DNA from: CBDFKJ01 sp965248805
Lineage (GTDB): Bacteria; Pseudomonadota; Alphaproteobacteria; UBA6615
Direction: 5' to 3'
DNA: 64,000 nucleotides
Assembly (NCBI GenBank): GCA_965248805.1
Contig: CBDFKJ010000006.1
Coordinates: 62,001-126,000 of the forward strand
Below, in pieces: positions 17,055 to 26,232 of the stretch (position 1 is its first letter; every line of letters starts with the position of its first letter). A program made the position numbers and the translations under genes. The notes under the pieces were generated by a model. It made no database searches. It was given only the letters and a program-made list of their open reading frames with translations, and was not told where the DNA came from.

Positions 17055-18508
17055 CAGCCCGTTGACGAAGTCCGGCGTGTCTGATTCTGTCTGAACATAG
17101 AGATTTAGACGGGCGTCGTGCGATGGCATTGAGACGACAGAGCGAGGTTCAGGGTGACCTCGTGGTGACATGGACGGAGATGCCGCGTTCGCCTGGACAC
17201 GCGTTTTTCGACCGGCTGCATGAGTTGCTGACCGAGTCTGGCTTTGACGGCTTCGTGGAGGCGACGTGCAAGCCATACTACGCACCTCGGATGGGGGCTC
17301 CTTCGCTGCCGCCGGGGCGTTATTTCCGGATGCACATGATCGGCTATTTCGAGGGCATCGGCAGCGAGCGCGGCATCGCTTGGCGCTGTTCGGATTCGCT
17401 GTCGCTTCGCGCGTTTCTGCGGTTGGCGAACCGGGACAAGGTTCCCGATCATTCCTGGTTGTCGAAGACGCGCGGCCGGCTGCCGCACGAGGTCCATGAA
17501 AAGGTTTTCGACTGGGTTCTGGCTCTCGTCGCCGCGCGCGGTCTGGTGAAGGGCGAGCGGATCGGCGTCGACGGCTCGACGATGGAAGCCAACGCCGCCC
17601 TGCGAGCCATCGTGCGGCGCGATAGCGGCGAGACCTATCGCGAGATGCTGACGCAAATGGCGAAGGAGAGTGGCGTCGAAACGCCGACGATCGACGACCT
17701 CGTCCGGCTCGATCGCCGGCGGAAGGGCAAGAAGCTTTCGAACAAGGATTGGACGAGCCCGACCGATCCTGATGCGAAGATCGCGCGGATGAAGGACGGC
17801 ACCACGCATCTGGCCTACAAGCCCGAGCACGCGGTCGATCTCGATACCGGCGTCATCGTTGCGGCACCGATCTATCCAGCCGATGAAGGCGACACGACGA
17901 CTTTGCCTGGGACGCTGGAGGCGGCCGCGCGCAACCTCGCCGAGGTCGGCCTGGCTCCAACACGGGCAGAGCCCTGCAGTCTCGTTGGCGACAAGGGCTA
18001 TCATTCACGCGAGGGGCTGAAAGACCTCGACGGCGGCGTCTGGAAAACGCGGATCTCCGAGCCGGAGCCCGCCAACGGCTATCTGCGCTGGCATGGCGAC
18101 CAGGCGGCACGTCAGGCTGTCTACGCCAACCGGGCGCGATTGAAGTCCGGCGTCGCGCGGAACGCCATGCGCAGGCGCGGTGAGATGGTCGAGCGCAGCT
18201 TCGCCCATGTCCTCGACCGTGGCGGCATGCGCCGCGCGTTGCTGCGGGCGCGCGAGAACGTCCACAAACGCTACCTGATCCATGTCGCCGGGTTCAATCT
18301 CGGCATTCTGATGCGCGCGCTGTTCGGATCAGGCACGCCGAGGGAGGCTGCGAGTGCAAAGAGCACCCTTTTGTTCGTTATTCAGTTCGATGCTGCCCTG
18401 GCGATCGCCATCGTGGCGAACATCGAAGGCAAACCAGCCATGCTCGTTATCATCATCATCGTCGCCCCCGAAACCGATTGATCAAAGCGCGACTTCATCA
18501 CCGGGCTG
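17055..18508 (+). mobile_element. IS1182-family element, copy 2, complete
   Basis: A 1454-bp element with the same CAGCCCG terminal repeats as copies 1 and 3, encoding an intact transposase. The flanks are CTAG on the left and CTAA on the right, similar but not identical. Its right end abuts the stop codon of pyrD (18509-18511), so it sits directly at the 3' end of an essential gene without changing the protein. Confidence 0.93.
17123..18481 (+). CDS. IS1182-family transposase, intact
   Basis: A 452-residue transposase. The N-terminal DUF772-type domain has the family signature RYFRMHMIGYFEGIGSERG. The DDE core shows IGVDGSTMEAN, LVGDKGYHS and MVERSFAHVLDRGG. It is the only one of the four IS1182 transposases here without interruption, stop or frameshift, so it is the likely source of activity for the others. 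Confidence 0.93.
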   Translation: MALRRQSEVQGDLVVTWTEMPRSPGHAFFDRLHELLTESGFDGFVEATCKPYYAPRMGAPSLPPGRYFRMHMIGYFEGIGSERGIAWRCSDSLSLRAFLRLANRDKVPDHSWLSKTRGRLPHEVHEKVFDWVLALVAARGLVKGERIGVDGSTMEANAALRAIVRRDSGETYREMLTQMAKESGVETPTIDDLVRLDRRRKGKKLSNKDWTSPTDPDAKIARMKDGTTHLAYKPEHAVDLDTGVIVAAPIYPADEGDTTTLPGTLEAAARNLAEVGLAPTRAEPCSLVGDKGYHSREGLKDLDGGVWKTRISEPEPANGYLRWHGDQAARQAVYANRARLKSGVARNAMRRRGEMVERSFAHVLDRGGMRRALLRARENVHKRYLIHVAGFNLGILMRALFGSGTPREAASAKSTLLFVIQFDAALAIAIVANIEGKPAMLVIIIIVAPETD

Positions 18509-19555
18509 CTAACGATGGTCCGCGCCGACGGCATCACAGACGTGATCGAAACCATCGGCGCGCAGGCGCGCTGCAAGACCGGTCTTGATGTCGGTGACGA
18601 GTTGCGGGCCGGCAAAAACCAGCGCCGTGTAGAGTTGGATCAAGCTCGCACCGGCACGGATCTTTGCGTAAGCGTCGTCCGCGGACGAAACCCCGCCGAC
18701 GCCGATCAGGGGGACGCGACCCCGCGTCTGTGCATAAACCTGACGCAGCACTTTGGTCGAGCGCGCGAACAATGGCCGACCCGACAGGCCCCCGGGCTCC
18801 GCGCGCCGGTCGCTTGCGAGCGACGGTGGCCGATCGGTCGTCGTGTTGGTCGCGATCATGCCGTCGATGCCGGCGTCCGTGCACACCGCCACCAGTTCCG
18901 CGAGCCGCGTGTCGTCGACGTCGGGTGAGAGTTTTGCCAGCAGCGGCACCCGATAAGATGCGCGTGCGGCCTGCACGCGCGCCAACAAATTGGCCAGCCG
19001 CTCCGGCCGCAAAAACAAGCGACCATTGGCCGTGTTCGGACACGAAATATCGATGGTCAGGAACGCGGCGACGCTGGCGAAGCGCGCGACCAGTGTCTCG
19101 AAGTCGGATCGAGGGTCCGCGGTATCGGTGTTGCTCGCCAGATTGACGCCGACGGTGCCCGGGCGCGCGGCCCGCACTCGAAGCCGCTCGGCGATCGCAT
19201 GCATGCCGTCATTGTTGAAGCCCATGCGGTTGATGACGGCGTGGTCGGCGTCCAGGCGGAACAGTCTGGGGCGGGGATTGCCGGCTTGCGGCTCCGGCGC
19301 GACGCCGCCGACTTCGACGAATCCCAGACCGAGGCCCAGCGTGGCGTCAACGGCCAGCGCGTTCTTGTCGAAGCCGGCGGCCATACCGATGGGGTTGGCG
19401 AAATCGCGTCCCCAGACGCGGCAGGCAAGAACCGGATCGTCTGCTCCGCGCGCGTGCGACGCCAAGCCGAGCCGCAGCGCCGTCAGCGTCAGGCGGTGCG
19501 CAGTCTCGGGATCGAGCCGGCGGAGCAGGCGCAATCCGACCTGGTACACCCACAT
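18509..19555 (-). CDS. pyrD: Dihydroorotate dehydrogenase (quinone), class 2
   Basis: A 348-residue FMN enzyme of pyrimidine synthesis that oxidises dihydroorotate to orotate with quinone, at the inner membrane. The N-terminal amphipathic segment (VYQVGLRLLRRLDPETAHRL) is the class 2 membrane anchor. The FMN-binding barrel shows NPIGMAAGFDKNA, the catalytic Ser loop DISCPNTANG, NTTTDRP and LIGVGGVSSADDAYAKI. ATG 19555 begins the anchor; the frame is open further upstream but without family sequence. IS1182 copy 2 touches the stop codon. It diverges from the amidotransferase gene. Confidence 0.95.
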   Translation of the reverse strand: MWVYQVGLRLLRRLDPETAHRLTLTALRLGLASHARGADDPVLACRVWGRDFANPIGMAAGFDKNALAVDATLGLGLGFVEVGGVAPEPQAGNPRPRLFRLDADHAVINRMGFNNDGMHAIAERLRVRAARPGTVGVNLASNTDTADPRSDFETLVARFASVAAFLTIDISCPNTANGRLFLRPERLANLLARVQAARASYRVPLLAKLSPDVDDTRLAELVAVCTDAGIDGMIATNTTTDRPPSLASDRRAEPGGLSGRPLFARSTKVLRQVYAQTRGRVPLIGVGGVSSADDAYAKIRAGASLIQLYTALVFAGPQLVTDIKTGLAARLRADGFDHVCDAVGADHR

Positions 19556-19707
19556 CACGGCGTGTCGCGCGGCATGCGCTGCAGGGGCCGGGCGACCGGT
19601 TCGACCATGCGCGCAGCTTGGCAGCGCCACCGAGTCCCGGTCAAGACAGGGCGGAGTCGGTCGGGTCGACGATTGCACCCCGGACGTGCGCACCCTAGAT
19701 AGGGCGC

Positions 19708-20421
19708 ATGGGACAACCGGTCATCGGCCTGACGTTGGATGCGGAGCCGCAGGGCGGCTATTCGAACCAGCCCTGGTATGCCTTGCGCGAGAATTACTTT
19801 TCCGCCGTCGCGCGCGCCGGTGGGCTGCCGGTCGCGCTGCCCCATGATCCCGGCCGGACGGGTGCCTATGCCGATCTCCTGGACGGTGTGTTGGTGACCG
19901 GCGGCGACTTCGACGTCGATTCCTCGCTTTTCGGAGCGGGCACGCGGCACCCGTCGGTGCATACCAAGGACCGGCGCACCGCGTTCGAACTCGCGATCAC
20001 GCGGGAGGCCTTGCGCCGTGATATGGCGCTGCTGGGCATTTGCGGTGGCCAGCAATTGTTGCATGTGGCGCTGGGCGGTGCGCTGATCCAGCACATCCCC
20101 GACGAAGTGCCGAACGCGCTCGCGCACGAGCAGCCCAATCCGCGCACCGAACCGGGTCACACCGTCTCCGTCGTGCCGGATAGCCTGTTGCATCGCATCG
20201 TCGGCGTCGCCGAGATGCCGGTAAACAGCGCCCACCATCAGGCCGCCAAGGATGCGCCCGACGGTGTGCTCATCAACGCTCGCGCCAACGATGGCGTGAT
20301 CGAAGGCATCGAGGCCGCGGGCAGGCGCTTTTGCCTCGGCGTGCAATGGCATCCGGAGTACGCGATCTCGCCCGGCGATCCCAGGATCTTCGACGCCTTC
20401 GTCCGCGCCGCCGCGCCATGA
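19708..20421 (+). CDS. Class I glutamine amidotransferase-like hydrolase (peptidase C26)
   Basis: A 237-residue protein of the gamma-glutamyl-GABA hydrolase (PuuD-like) family. It has DGVLVTGGDFDVDS, the nucleophile elbow GICGGQQLL with catalytic Cys, and the His/Glu pair in VQWHPEY. Family members hydrolyse gamma-glutamyl amides such as gamma-glutamyl-GABA; the substrate here is unproven and no putrescine-pathway genes are nearby. Its stop overlaps the rluB start (ATGA), so it is translationally coupled to rRNA-modification genes. Confidence 0.85.
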   Translation: MGQPVIGLTLDAEPQGGYSNQPWYALRENYFSAVARAGGLPVALPHDPGRTGAYADLLDGVLVTGGDFDVDSSLFGAGTRHPSVHTKDRRTAFELAITREALRRDMALLGICGGQQLLHVALGGALIQHIPDEVPNALAHEQPNPRTEPGHTVSVVPDSLLHRIVGVAEMPVNSAHHQAAKDAPDGVLINARANDGVIEGIEAAGRRFCLGVQWHPEYAISPGDPRIFDAFVRAAAP

Positions 20422-21173
20422 CCGGGCATCCGGGCGAGCGCATCGCCAAGCGCATCGCCCGCGCCGGACTGTGTTCCCGCCGCGAGGCCGAACGCTGGAT
20501 CGCCGATGGCCGTGTGGTCCTCGACGGTGCCGTGATCACCGACCCGGCCGTCAACGTCACCGACGACAACGCCCTCACCGTCGATGGCGCGCCGCTGCCC
20601 GACAAGCCCGCGACGCGGCTGTGGCGCTATCACAAGCCGCGTGGGTTGGTCACTACCCATCGCGACCCGGAGCATCGGCCCACGGTGTTCGATCAACTGC
20701 CGGCGGAGCTGGGCCATGTGGTCAGCGTCGGCCGGCTCGATATCGGCACCGAGGGACTGTTGCTGCTGACCAATGACGGTGCGTTGGCGCGGCATCTGGA
20801 ATTGCCGGCGACCGGCTGCATACGGAACTATCGGGCGCGGGTGTTTGGCCGCGTGGACCCGGCGCGATTGGCGGCGCTGGCGCACGGCGTCGGCGTGGAC
20901 GGCCATCGCTACGGCCCTATTGAGGCGCGCTTGGATCGCCAGAGTGGCGCCAACGCTTGGCTGACTCTGGCGCTGCGGGAAGGAAAGAACCGCGAGGTGC
21001 GGCGCGTGCTGACCCATCTTGGGTTCGACGCGAACCGGCTCATCCGCATCGCCTATGGGCCGTTCCAGCTCGGGGAACTGGACGGCGGCGCGTTGGCGCA
21101 GGTGCCGCAGCGCGTCTTGGCGGACCGGATCGGCCCGGCCTGGGTTACACAAGGTGCGGATCGCCGGGGGTAG
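20418..21173 (+). CDS. rluB: 23S rRNA pseudouridine synthase, RluB-type
   Basis: A 251-residue RsuA/RluB-family pseudouridine synthase. The N-terminal S4 RNA-binding domain (RIAKRIARAGLCSRREAERWI) is followed by the catalytic motif VSVGRLDIGTEGLLLLTNDG with the essential Asp, and the family segment LREGKNREVRRV. It isomerises a uridine in rRNA; RluB acts on 23S U2605, but RluE or RsuA specificity cannot be excluded from sequence. It starts in an ATGA overlap with the upstream gene and overlaps the start of rsmD. Confidence 0.9.
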   Translation: MTGHPGERIAKRIARAGLCSRREAERWIADGRVVLDGAVITDPAVNVTDDNALTVDGAPLPDKPATRLWRYHKPRGLVTTHRDPEHRPTVFDQLPAELGHVVSVGRLDIGTEGLLLLTNDGALARHLELPATGCIRNYRARVFGRVDPARLAALAHGVGVDGHRYGPIEARLDRQSGANAWLTLALREGKNREVRRVLTHLGFDANRLIRIAYGPFQLGELDGGALAQVPQRVLADRIGPAWVTQGADRRG

Positions 21174-21714
21174 GCATCGCGGCCGGCGTCTCGAGGCGCC
21201 TCCCGGCGATGCCGTGCGACCGACCAGCGCGCGCGTACGTCAGGCGTTGTTCAACATCCTGAAGCACGGCGCCTTCGGCGACGTGGGGAGCGACGCCGTC
21301 GTGCTCGACGCGTTTGGCGGCAGCGGCGCGCTCGGCCTGGAGGCGCTGTCACGTGGCGCCGATCGCGTCACGTTCATGGACCGCGACCCCGAGGCATTGA
21401 GGTATGTGCGGCGCAATGTCGCCGCACTGGGCGAAGACGCGCTGGTATCCATTCTCCCCGTGGACGCGACCCGGCCGCCGTCCTGTCCACCGGGTGGCGC
21501 CTGCAACCTGGGGCTGCTCGACCCACCTTACGGTGCCGCCGTCGCCGAGGCGGCGTTGGCGGCCCTCACCAATGCGGGCTGGTTCGCACCCGGCGCAGTG
21601 GCGGTTGTGGAGAGCGCGGCCGAAGTCGCCGCGCCGGCAGGTTGGCAACAGGCAGACTGCCGGCGCTATGGCGCCACGGTGCTCACCTTTCTGCAGCTAG
21701 CGTCGACCGAATAG
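21154..21714 (+). CDS. rsmD: 16S rRNA (guanine966-N2)-methyltransferase
   Basis: A 186-residue SAM-dependent methyltransferase. It opens with VRIAGGRHRGRRLEAP and PTSARVRQALFNIL, has the SAM loop VLDAFGGSGALGLEALSRGA and the N6/N2-methylase catalytic motif DPPY. It modifies G966 of 16S rRNA during 30S assembly. The GTG start at 21154 lies inside the end of rluB, indicating coupling. It overlaps the convergent mutL by 18 bp at the 3' end, with no room for a terminator between them. Confidence 0.93.
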   Translation: MRIAGGRHRGRRLEAPPGDAVRPTSARVRQALFNILKHGAFGDVGSDAVVLDAFGGSGALGLEALSRGADRVTFMDRDPEALRYVRRNVAALGEDALVSILPVDATRPPSCPPGGACNLGLLDPPYGAAVAEAALAALTNAGWFAPGAVAVVESAAEVAAPAGWQQADCRRYGATVLTFLQLASTE

Positions 21715-23478
21715 ACGCTCGATGTCGGCGAGCTTCAGCTCGACGTAAGTCGGTCTCCCGTGCGTGCATTGGCCGGCGTGGGGCGTTGTTTCCATCTGCC
21801 GCAGCAGCGCGTCCATCTCGTCCACCGCCAGCCGCCGGCCGGCGCGGATCGACCCATGGCACGACATGGTGCCGCACACCGCATCGAGCCGATCCTTCAA
21901 CGCCAGGGTCGTGCCGACGTCGGCGAGGTCATCGACGAGATCTTGGATCAGGCCGCGCACATCGACCTGGCCGAGCAGGCTAGGGACCTCGCGCACGACG
22001 ACCGCGCCCGGGCCGAAGGCCTCGATCACCAATCCCAGTTCGGCCAGTTCGGCGGCCCGCGTCGCCAGAAGTGCGGCCGCCGCCTCCGGCAGTTCCACCA
22101 CTTCGGGGATCAGCAGGCCCTGACGGGCGACGCCGCCGTTGGCGAGCGCCGCCTTGATGCGCTCGTAGACCAGGCGCTCATGGGCGGCGTGCTGATCGAT
22201 GATGACGATGCCATCTTCGGTCTGGGCGACGATGTATGTCTCGTGCACCTGCGCGCGCGCGGCGCCCAACGGATGCTCGTCTCCGGGCGGCGGCGCGGGC
22301 GCGGACGGCGGAGCCGAGGGCCGCGCATCGAAGCCGGGCAGGGGTCCGTCGTCCGGTGCGTAGGCGCGCGCTGCGGTTTCCGCCAAGCCGCGCGGTGCGG
22401 TGGCTGCGTAGGCATACGGCGTACCCGCTCGTATGGCGCCGAGCGCCGCCGCCGACACCGTCGTCGACGCCCGATGCCCGGCCTCGGCCAGGGCATGTTT
22501 GAGCGCGCTGACGATCAGCCCACGCACCAGGCCGGGATCGCGAAACCGAACCTCGGTCTTGGCCGGATGGACATTGACGTCGACGAATTCCGACGGCACC
22601 TCCAGGAACAGCGCTACCACCGGATGGCGGTCGCGGGCGAGGAAATCCTGGTAAGCGGCGCGGATTGCACCGTGCAACAGGCGGTCGCGCACCGGTCGCC
22701 CGTTCACGAACAGGTACTGTTGCTGGGTGTTGGCCCTGTTGTAGGTCGGCAGAGCGGCGTGCCCGCTCAATCGCAGCGCGCCACGTTCCGCGGCGATGAC
22801 GCAGGCGTTGTCGCCGAAGTCGCGACCGAGCGCCGCACCCAGCCGCGTCAGTCGCGCATCCAACAAATCGCGTTCGGCCGCCGGGATGTCGAGCTTAACG
22901 GCCGCGCCGTCCTTGAGCGTGAAGGACACGTTGGCGTGCGCCATCGCCAGACGCGTCACGGCATCGGCCGCATGCGCCTGTTCGGTGCGGGGCGCTTTGA
23001 GAAACTTCAACCGCGCCGGTGTGGCGAAGAACAGGTCGCGCACCTCCACCGTCGTGCCGGGCGTCCCCGACGCCGGCGTCGGCGTGCCGACCGCGCCACC
23101 ATCGACGGTCAGCGCCCAGGCGGTGTCGGCGTCGGCCGTGCGCGAGGTCAGGGTCAGCCGCGCGGCGGCGCCGATAGCCGGCAGCGCCTCGCCCCGGAAT
23201 CCCAACGTGGCGATACGGCTCAGGGAGTCGTCGTCGGCGAGCTTCGAGGTGGCGTGGCGCTCGACCGCCAGCCGCAACTCGTCGCGGCTCATGCCGCTGC
23301 CGTTGTCACGCACGCGGATGAGACCCCGGCCGCCATCCTCCAGCGTCACCTCGATCCGCGCCGCACCGGCGTCGAGCGCGTTCTCAACCAACTCCTTCAC
23401 CGCCGACGCCGGACGCTCCACAACCTCGCCCGCGGCGATGCGGTTGATCACGGTCTGCGGTAGCCGACGAATGGTCAT
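21697..23478 (-). CDS. mutL: DNA mismatch repair protein MutL
   Basis: A 593-residue MutL. The N-terminal GHKL ATPase has INRIAAGEVVERPASAVKELVENALDAGA, DNGSGM and ATLGFRGEALPAIGA. A variable Pro/Ala-rich linker lies at about 340-410, and the C-terminal dimerisation/endonuclease domain carries DQHAAHERLVYE, which matches the DQHA(X)2E(X)4E metal-binding endonuclease motif absent in E. coli MutL. CHGSIRAGRR and QCTHGRPT complete the C-terminal sites. It links MutS to strand nicking. It overlaps pgi by ATGA. The gene is intact despite the decay around it. Confidence 0.96.
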   Translation of the reverse strand: MTIRRLPQTVINRIAAGEVVERPASAVKELVENALDAGAARIEVTLEDGGRGLIRVRDNGSGMSRDELRLAVERHATSKLADDDSLSRIATLGFRGEALPAIGAAARLTLTSRTADADTAWALTVDGGAVGTPTPASGTPGTTVEVRDLFFATPARLKFLKAPRTEQAHAADAVTRLAMAHANVSFTLKDGAAVKLDIPAAERDLLDARLTRLGAALGRDFGDNACVIAAERGALRLSGHAALPTYNRANTQQQYLFVNGRPVRDRLLHGAIRAAYQDFLARDRHPVVALFLEVPSEFVDVNVHPAKTEVRFRDPGLVRGLIVSALKHALAEAGHRASTTVSAAALGAIRAGTPYAYAATAPRGLAETAARAYAPDDGPLPGFDARPSAPPSAPAPPPGDEHPLGAARAQVHETYIVAQTEDGIVIIDQHAAHERLVYERIKAALANGGVARQGLLIPEVVELPEAAAALLATRAAELAELGLVIEAFGPGAVVVREVPSLLGQVDVRGLIQDLVDDLADVGTTLALKDRLDAVCGTMSCHGSIRAGRRLAVDEMDALLRQMETTPHAGQCTHGRPTYVELKLADIERLFGRR

Positions 23479-24800
23479 GACGCCTCCAGATACGCGCGCG
23501 CCAGGATCTTGCCTTGCTCCACCGCCGGCTGGTCGAATGCGTCAACGCCCATCAGGCGGGCAGCGATGATGGTCTCGATCATAAAATGCATCAGCAAGGC
23601 ACCCAGAGTCGACTCGTCCAGGCGCGCGATGCGCATCACCCGGGTCGGCCGGCCATTGCGCACCAGAGTGTCGGCGGTCGCGCGCTGCTCGGCGTCCAGG
23701 AGGTCGCCCATCCGCCGCCCGGCGAGATAGTCCAGTCCCACCTCGGCCGCGTCGTCGGCGGGGACGCGCGCGCCGGTGCCGGCGACGGCGCCGGTCAGCA
23801 CCGTGAACACCTTGTCGCGCGGCCCATCGAGATAGAGCTGCAGCTGACTGTGCTGATCGACCGTCCCCATGGCGCGGATGGGTGTCGTGCCATTGCCGCC
23901 CTTGCCCAAACTCTCGGCCCAAAGCTGGCGATACCACAAGCCGAAATGGGCCAGCCGATCGAGGTAGGGCATCAACACGGTAGTCGAGATGCCGCGTCGG
24001 CGCTGCAACGCCACCGCGATCGCGGCGCCGACCGCCGGCGCCGAGTCCGCCGGTTGGGCCGCGTTCAGGGTCGCGTCCAGCACGGCTGCGGCCCCCGCGC
24101 GCACCGACGTGGCGCTCAGCCGGGCAATCATCGCCGGCAGCATACCGACCAGGCTGAGCACCGAGAACCGGCCGCCGACCAGCGGGTCGTGATCGAGCAC
24201 CGGCAGCGACCAACGCGCGGCCAGCCGGCGCAACGCATTGTCGTCCGGCTCGGCGATGGCGACGACATGGCGACGCAGCGTGTCGTCGCCAAGTGTGGCG
24301 CGGATGTCGGGGAGCAGCGTCAGGAACTGGGTGAGTGTCTCCGCGGTCGATCCGGACTTCGAAATGACCAGCAGGCCGGCCCGTCGCCAGTCGACGACGC
24401 GGGCTAGTTCGGTGAACGCGTCGGGATCGATATTGTCGAGAAATAGTAGCTTGGGTCCGCCGGACGGTGGCCCGAGTCCGATGTCGGCCAGCGCGTATAG
24501 CGTCTGTCCGCCGAGGCTTGAGCCGCCGGTGCCCAAGACGACGATGTGGTCCGGGCAGTCTGCGGCGAGACGCTTGGCGACAGGCGCCAACCCCTCCAGG
24601 TCGTCGCGCCGCGATGGCAGGTGCAGCAATGGCAGATCGCGGGCCGCGTGGCGCTCCCGCAGCCACGCCAGCGCCACGGCGCAGCCGCGAAGCGCGGCCT
24701 CCAGCTCGGGCGGCTCGAGGCCATCGTGGCCGACCGCGTCGGCGAGGCAGCCGGCGACGTCATGGTAGTAGAACAGGGTTGGCGATTTCGATTCGGGCAT
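23475..24800 (-). CDS. pgi: Glucose-6-phosphate isomerase
   Basis: A 441-residue phosphoglucose isomerase of the shorter bacterial type, interconverting glucose-6-phosphate and fructose-6-phosphate. The two SIS domains show IVVLGTGGSSLGGQTLYAL, LLVISKSGSTAETLTQ, ESLGKGGNGTTPIRAMGTVDQHSQLQ and the C-terminal EQGKILAR. I take ATG 24800 as the start; a longer frame to 24839 adds non-family sequence. It lies 76 bp after the M16 gene and overlaps mutL, so it belongs to this operon-like run. Confidence 0.93.
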   Translation of the reverse strand: MPESKSPTLFYYHDVAGCLADAVGHDGLEPPELEAALRGCAVALAWLRERHAARDLPLLHLPSRRDDLEGLAPVAKRLAADCPDHIVVLGTGGSSLGGQTLYALADIGLGPPSGGPKLLFLDNIDPDAFTELARVVDWRRAGLLVISKSGSTAETLTQFLTLLPDIRATLGDDTLRRHVVAIAEPDDNALRRLAARWSLPVLDHDPLVGGRFSVLSLVGMLPAMIARLSATSVRAGAAAVLDATLNAAQPADSAPAVGAAIAVALQRRRGISTTVLMPYLDRLAHFGLWYRQLWAESLGKGGNGTTPIRAMGTVDQHSQLQLYLDGPRDKVFTVLTGAVAGTGARVPADDAAEVGLDYLAGRRMGDLLDAEQRATADTLVRNGRPTRVMRIARLDESTLGALLMHFMIETIIAARLMGVDAFDQPAVEQGKILARAYLEAS

Positions 24801-24876
24801 CGACGCCCGCAGTGTGGGCCGGCTCGCCGAACGGGGCAAGCCGGCCGCGACAAGCTCCGCGAACGCGAAAGTCGGG

Positions 24877-26220
24877 TTAGCCGCGGTCGATGGTCTGGGT
24901 GGGCTTGACGCCCTCCGGCTTGCCGACGATGACGATCGTCAGACTGTTCGGATCGAGCAGGCGGCGGGCGACGCGGCGTATATCGTCGAGCGTCACGGCG
25001 TCGATCAGGCCGTTGCGCCGGTTGATGTAGTCGATGCCCAGATCCTCCAGTTGAATACCGACCAGCGTGTTGGCGATCGAGCGCGTGGTCTCCAGCCGAA
25101 GCGCATACGAGCCGGTGAGGCTGCGCTTGGCGGCATCCAGTTCCTCCTGGCCGACATCGCCGTCGCGCATCCGCGCCCATTCGGTGCGGATCACGTCGAC
25201 CGATTCCCCCACGCGCTCGTTGGCGGTACCGAGGCCCGCCACGACAAGGCCGGCCCGATCCCAGGTGCTCAGATAGCTGTATACGGAATAGGCAAGACCA
25301 CGCTTGTTACGCACCTCTTCATACAGGCGCGAGGTAAACCCGCCGCCGCCCAGAATGTAGTTCATGATATAGGCGGCATAGAAATCGGGATCGGCGCGCT
25401 TCAGCCCTTGCTGGCCGATGATTACAGTGGATTGCGGTACGTCGGTTTCGACGACGATCACTTCGCCCGGCGCCTGCGCGACGCCTTCGGGGATCGCGAC
25501 CGGGCTTGAACTCGCCGGCAAAGCACCGAAGGTGGTATCCAAGAGCGTGGTCAGCGCCTCCGGCGTGATGTCGCCGACGACACCGATGGTCAGGTTGTCG
25601 CGCGCCAGGCGGCTATCGACGAAGCCGCGCAGATCGGCGATCGTAATCGCCTGCACGGTCTCCGCCTTGCCGCGATTGGGGCGGCCATAGGCGTGGCCGG
25701 CCAGCACGGTGGCCCAGAACACCTCGCCGGCAATGCGGTCGGGATCGTTCACGCGACGCGCCAGGATCGACAGGATCTGGCCGCGGATGCGCTCGACCGG
25801 TTCCTCGTCGAAGCGCGGCTCGGAAATCGCCAGCCGAAGCAGATCGAACGCGGCGTCGCGGTTGCGCGCCAATGTGCGCAGGCGGCCCTGAAAATGGTCC
25901 TTGTTGCCGTCGAAGCTGAGGCTGATTGACAAGTCGGCCAGGCGCTCCTGGAAGGTTCGGGAGTCGAGCTCGCCCGCCCCCTCGTCGAGCAACGCCGAAA
26001 CCATTTCCGCCAGGCCTTCCTTGCCCTCGGGATCGAGTGCGGCACCGCCTTCAAATGCGAAGCTGACGGAAATGATCGGCACCGAGTGGTCCTCGACCAG
26101 CCACGCGGTGATGCCGCCGGGGCTTACCACCGGCTCGATGTCGACAGCCGATGCGGTGGGTGCGTAGGCACAGTACGCGATGACGAGCGCGATCGCCGCG
26201 CGGTGCAGAGGTATGCGCAT
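24877..26220 (-). CDS. M16-family peptidase subunit lacking the zinc motif
   Basis: A 447-residue secreted protein of the pitrilysin family with a signal peptide (ALVIAYCAYAPTASA). At the position of the HXXEH zinc site it reads GLAEMVSALLDEGAGE, so the zinc ligands are missing. Such proteins pair with an active M16 subunit to form a heterodimeric periplasmic peptidase, like the alpha and beta subunits of mitochondrial processing peptidase. The active partner is the adjacent gene, 12 bp upstream. Confidence 0.9.
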   Translation of the reverse strand: MRIPLHRAAIALVIAYCAYAPTASAVDIEPVVSPGGITAWLVEDHSVPIISVSFAFEGGAALDPEGKEGLAEMVSALLDEGAGELDSRTFQERLADLSISLSFDGNKDHFQGRLRTLARNRDAAFDLLRLAISEPRFDEEPVERIRGQILSILARRVNDPDRIAGEVFWATVLAGHAYGRPNRGKAETVQAITIADLRGFVDSRLARDNLTIGVVGDITPEALTTLLDTTFGALPASSSPVAIPEGVAQAPGEVIVVETDVPQSTVIIGQQGLKRADPDFYAAYIMNYILGGGGFTSRLYEEVRNKRGLAYSVYSYLSTWDRAGLVVAGLGTANERVGESVDVIRTEWARMRDGDVGQEELDAAKRSLTGSYALRLETTRSIANTLVGIQLEDLGIDYINRRNGLIDAVTLDDIRRVARRLLDPNSLTIVIVGKPEGVKPTQTIDRG

Positions 26221-26232
26221 GGTCGTGCTCTC

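Noticed and set aside
21760..23463. 567-codon plus-strand frame opposite mutL, and similar frames opposite pgi, ileS and the M16 genes
   Set aside because: They are mirror frames of conserved genes in GC-rich DNA; no ribosome site or domain supports them.
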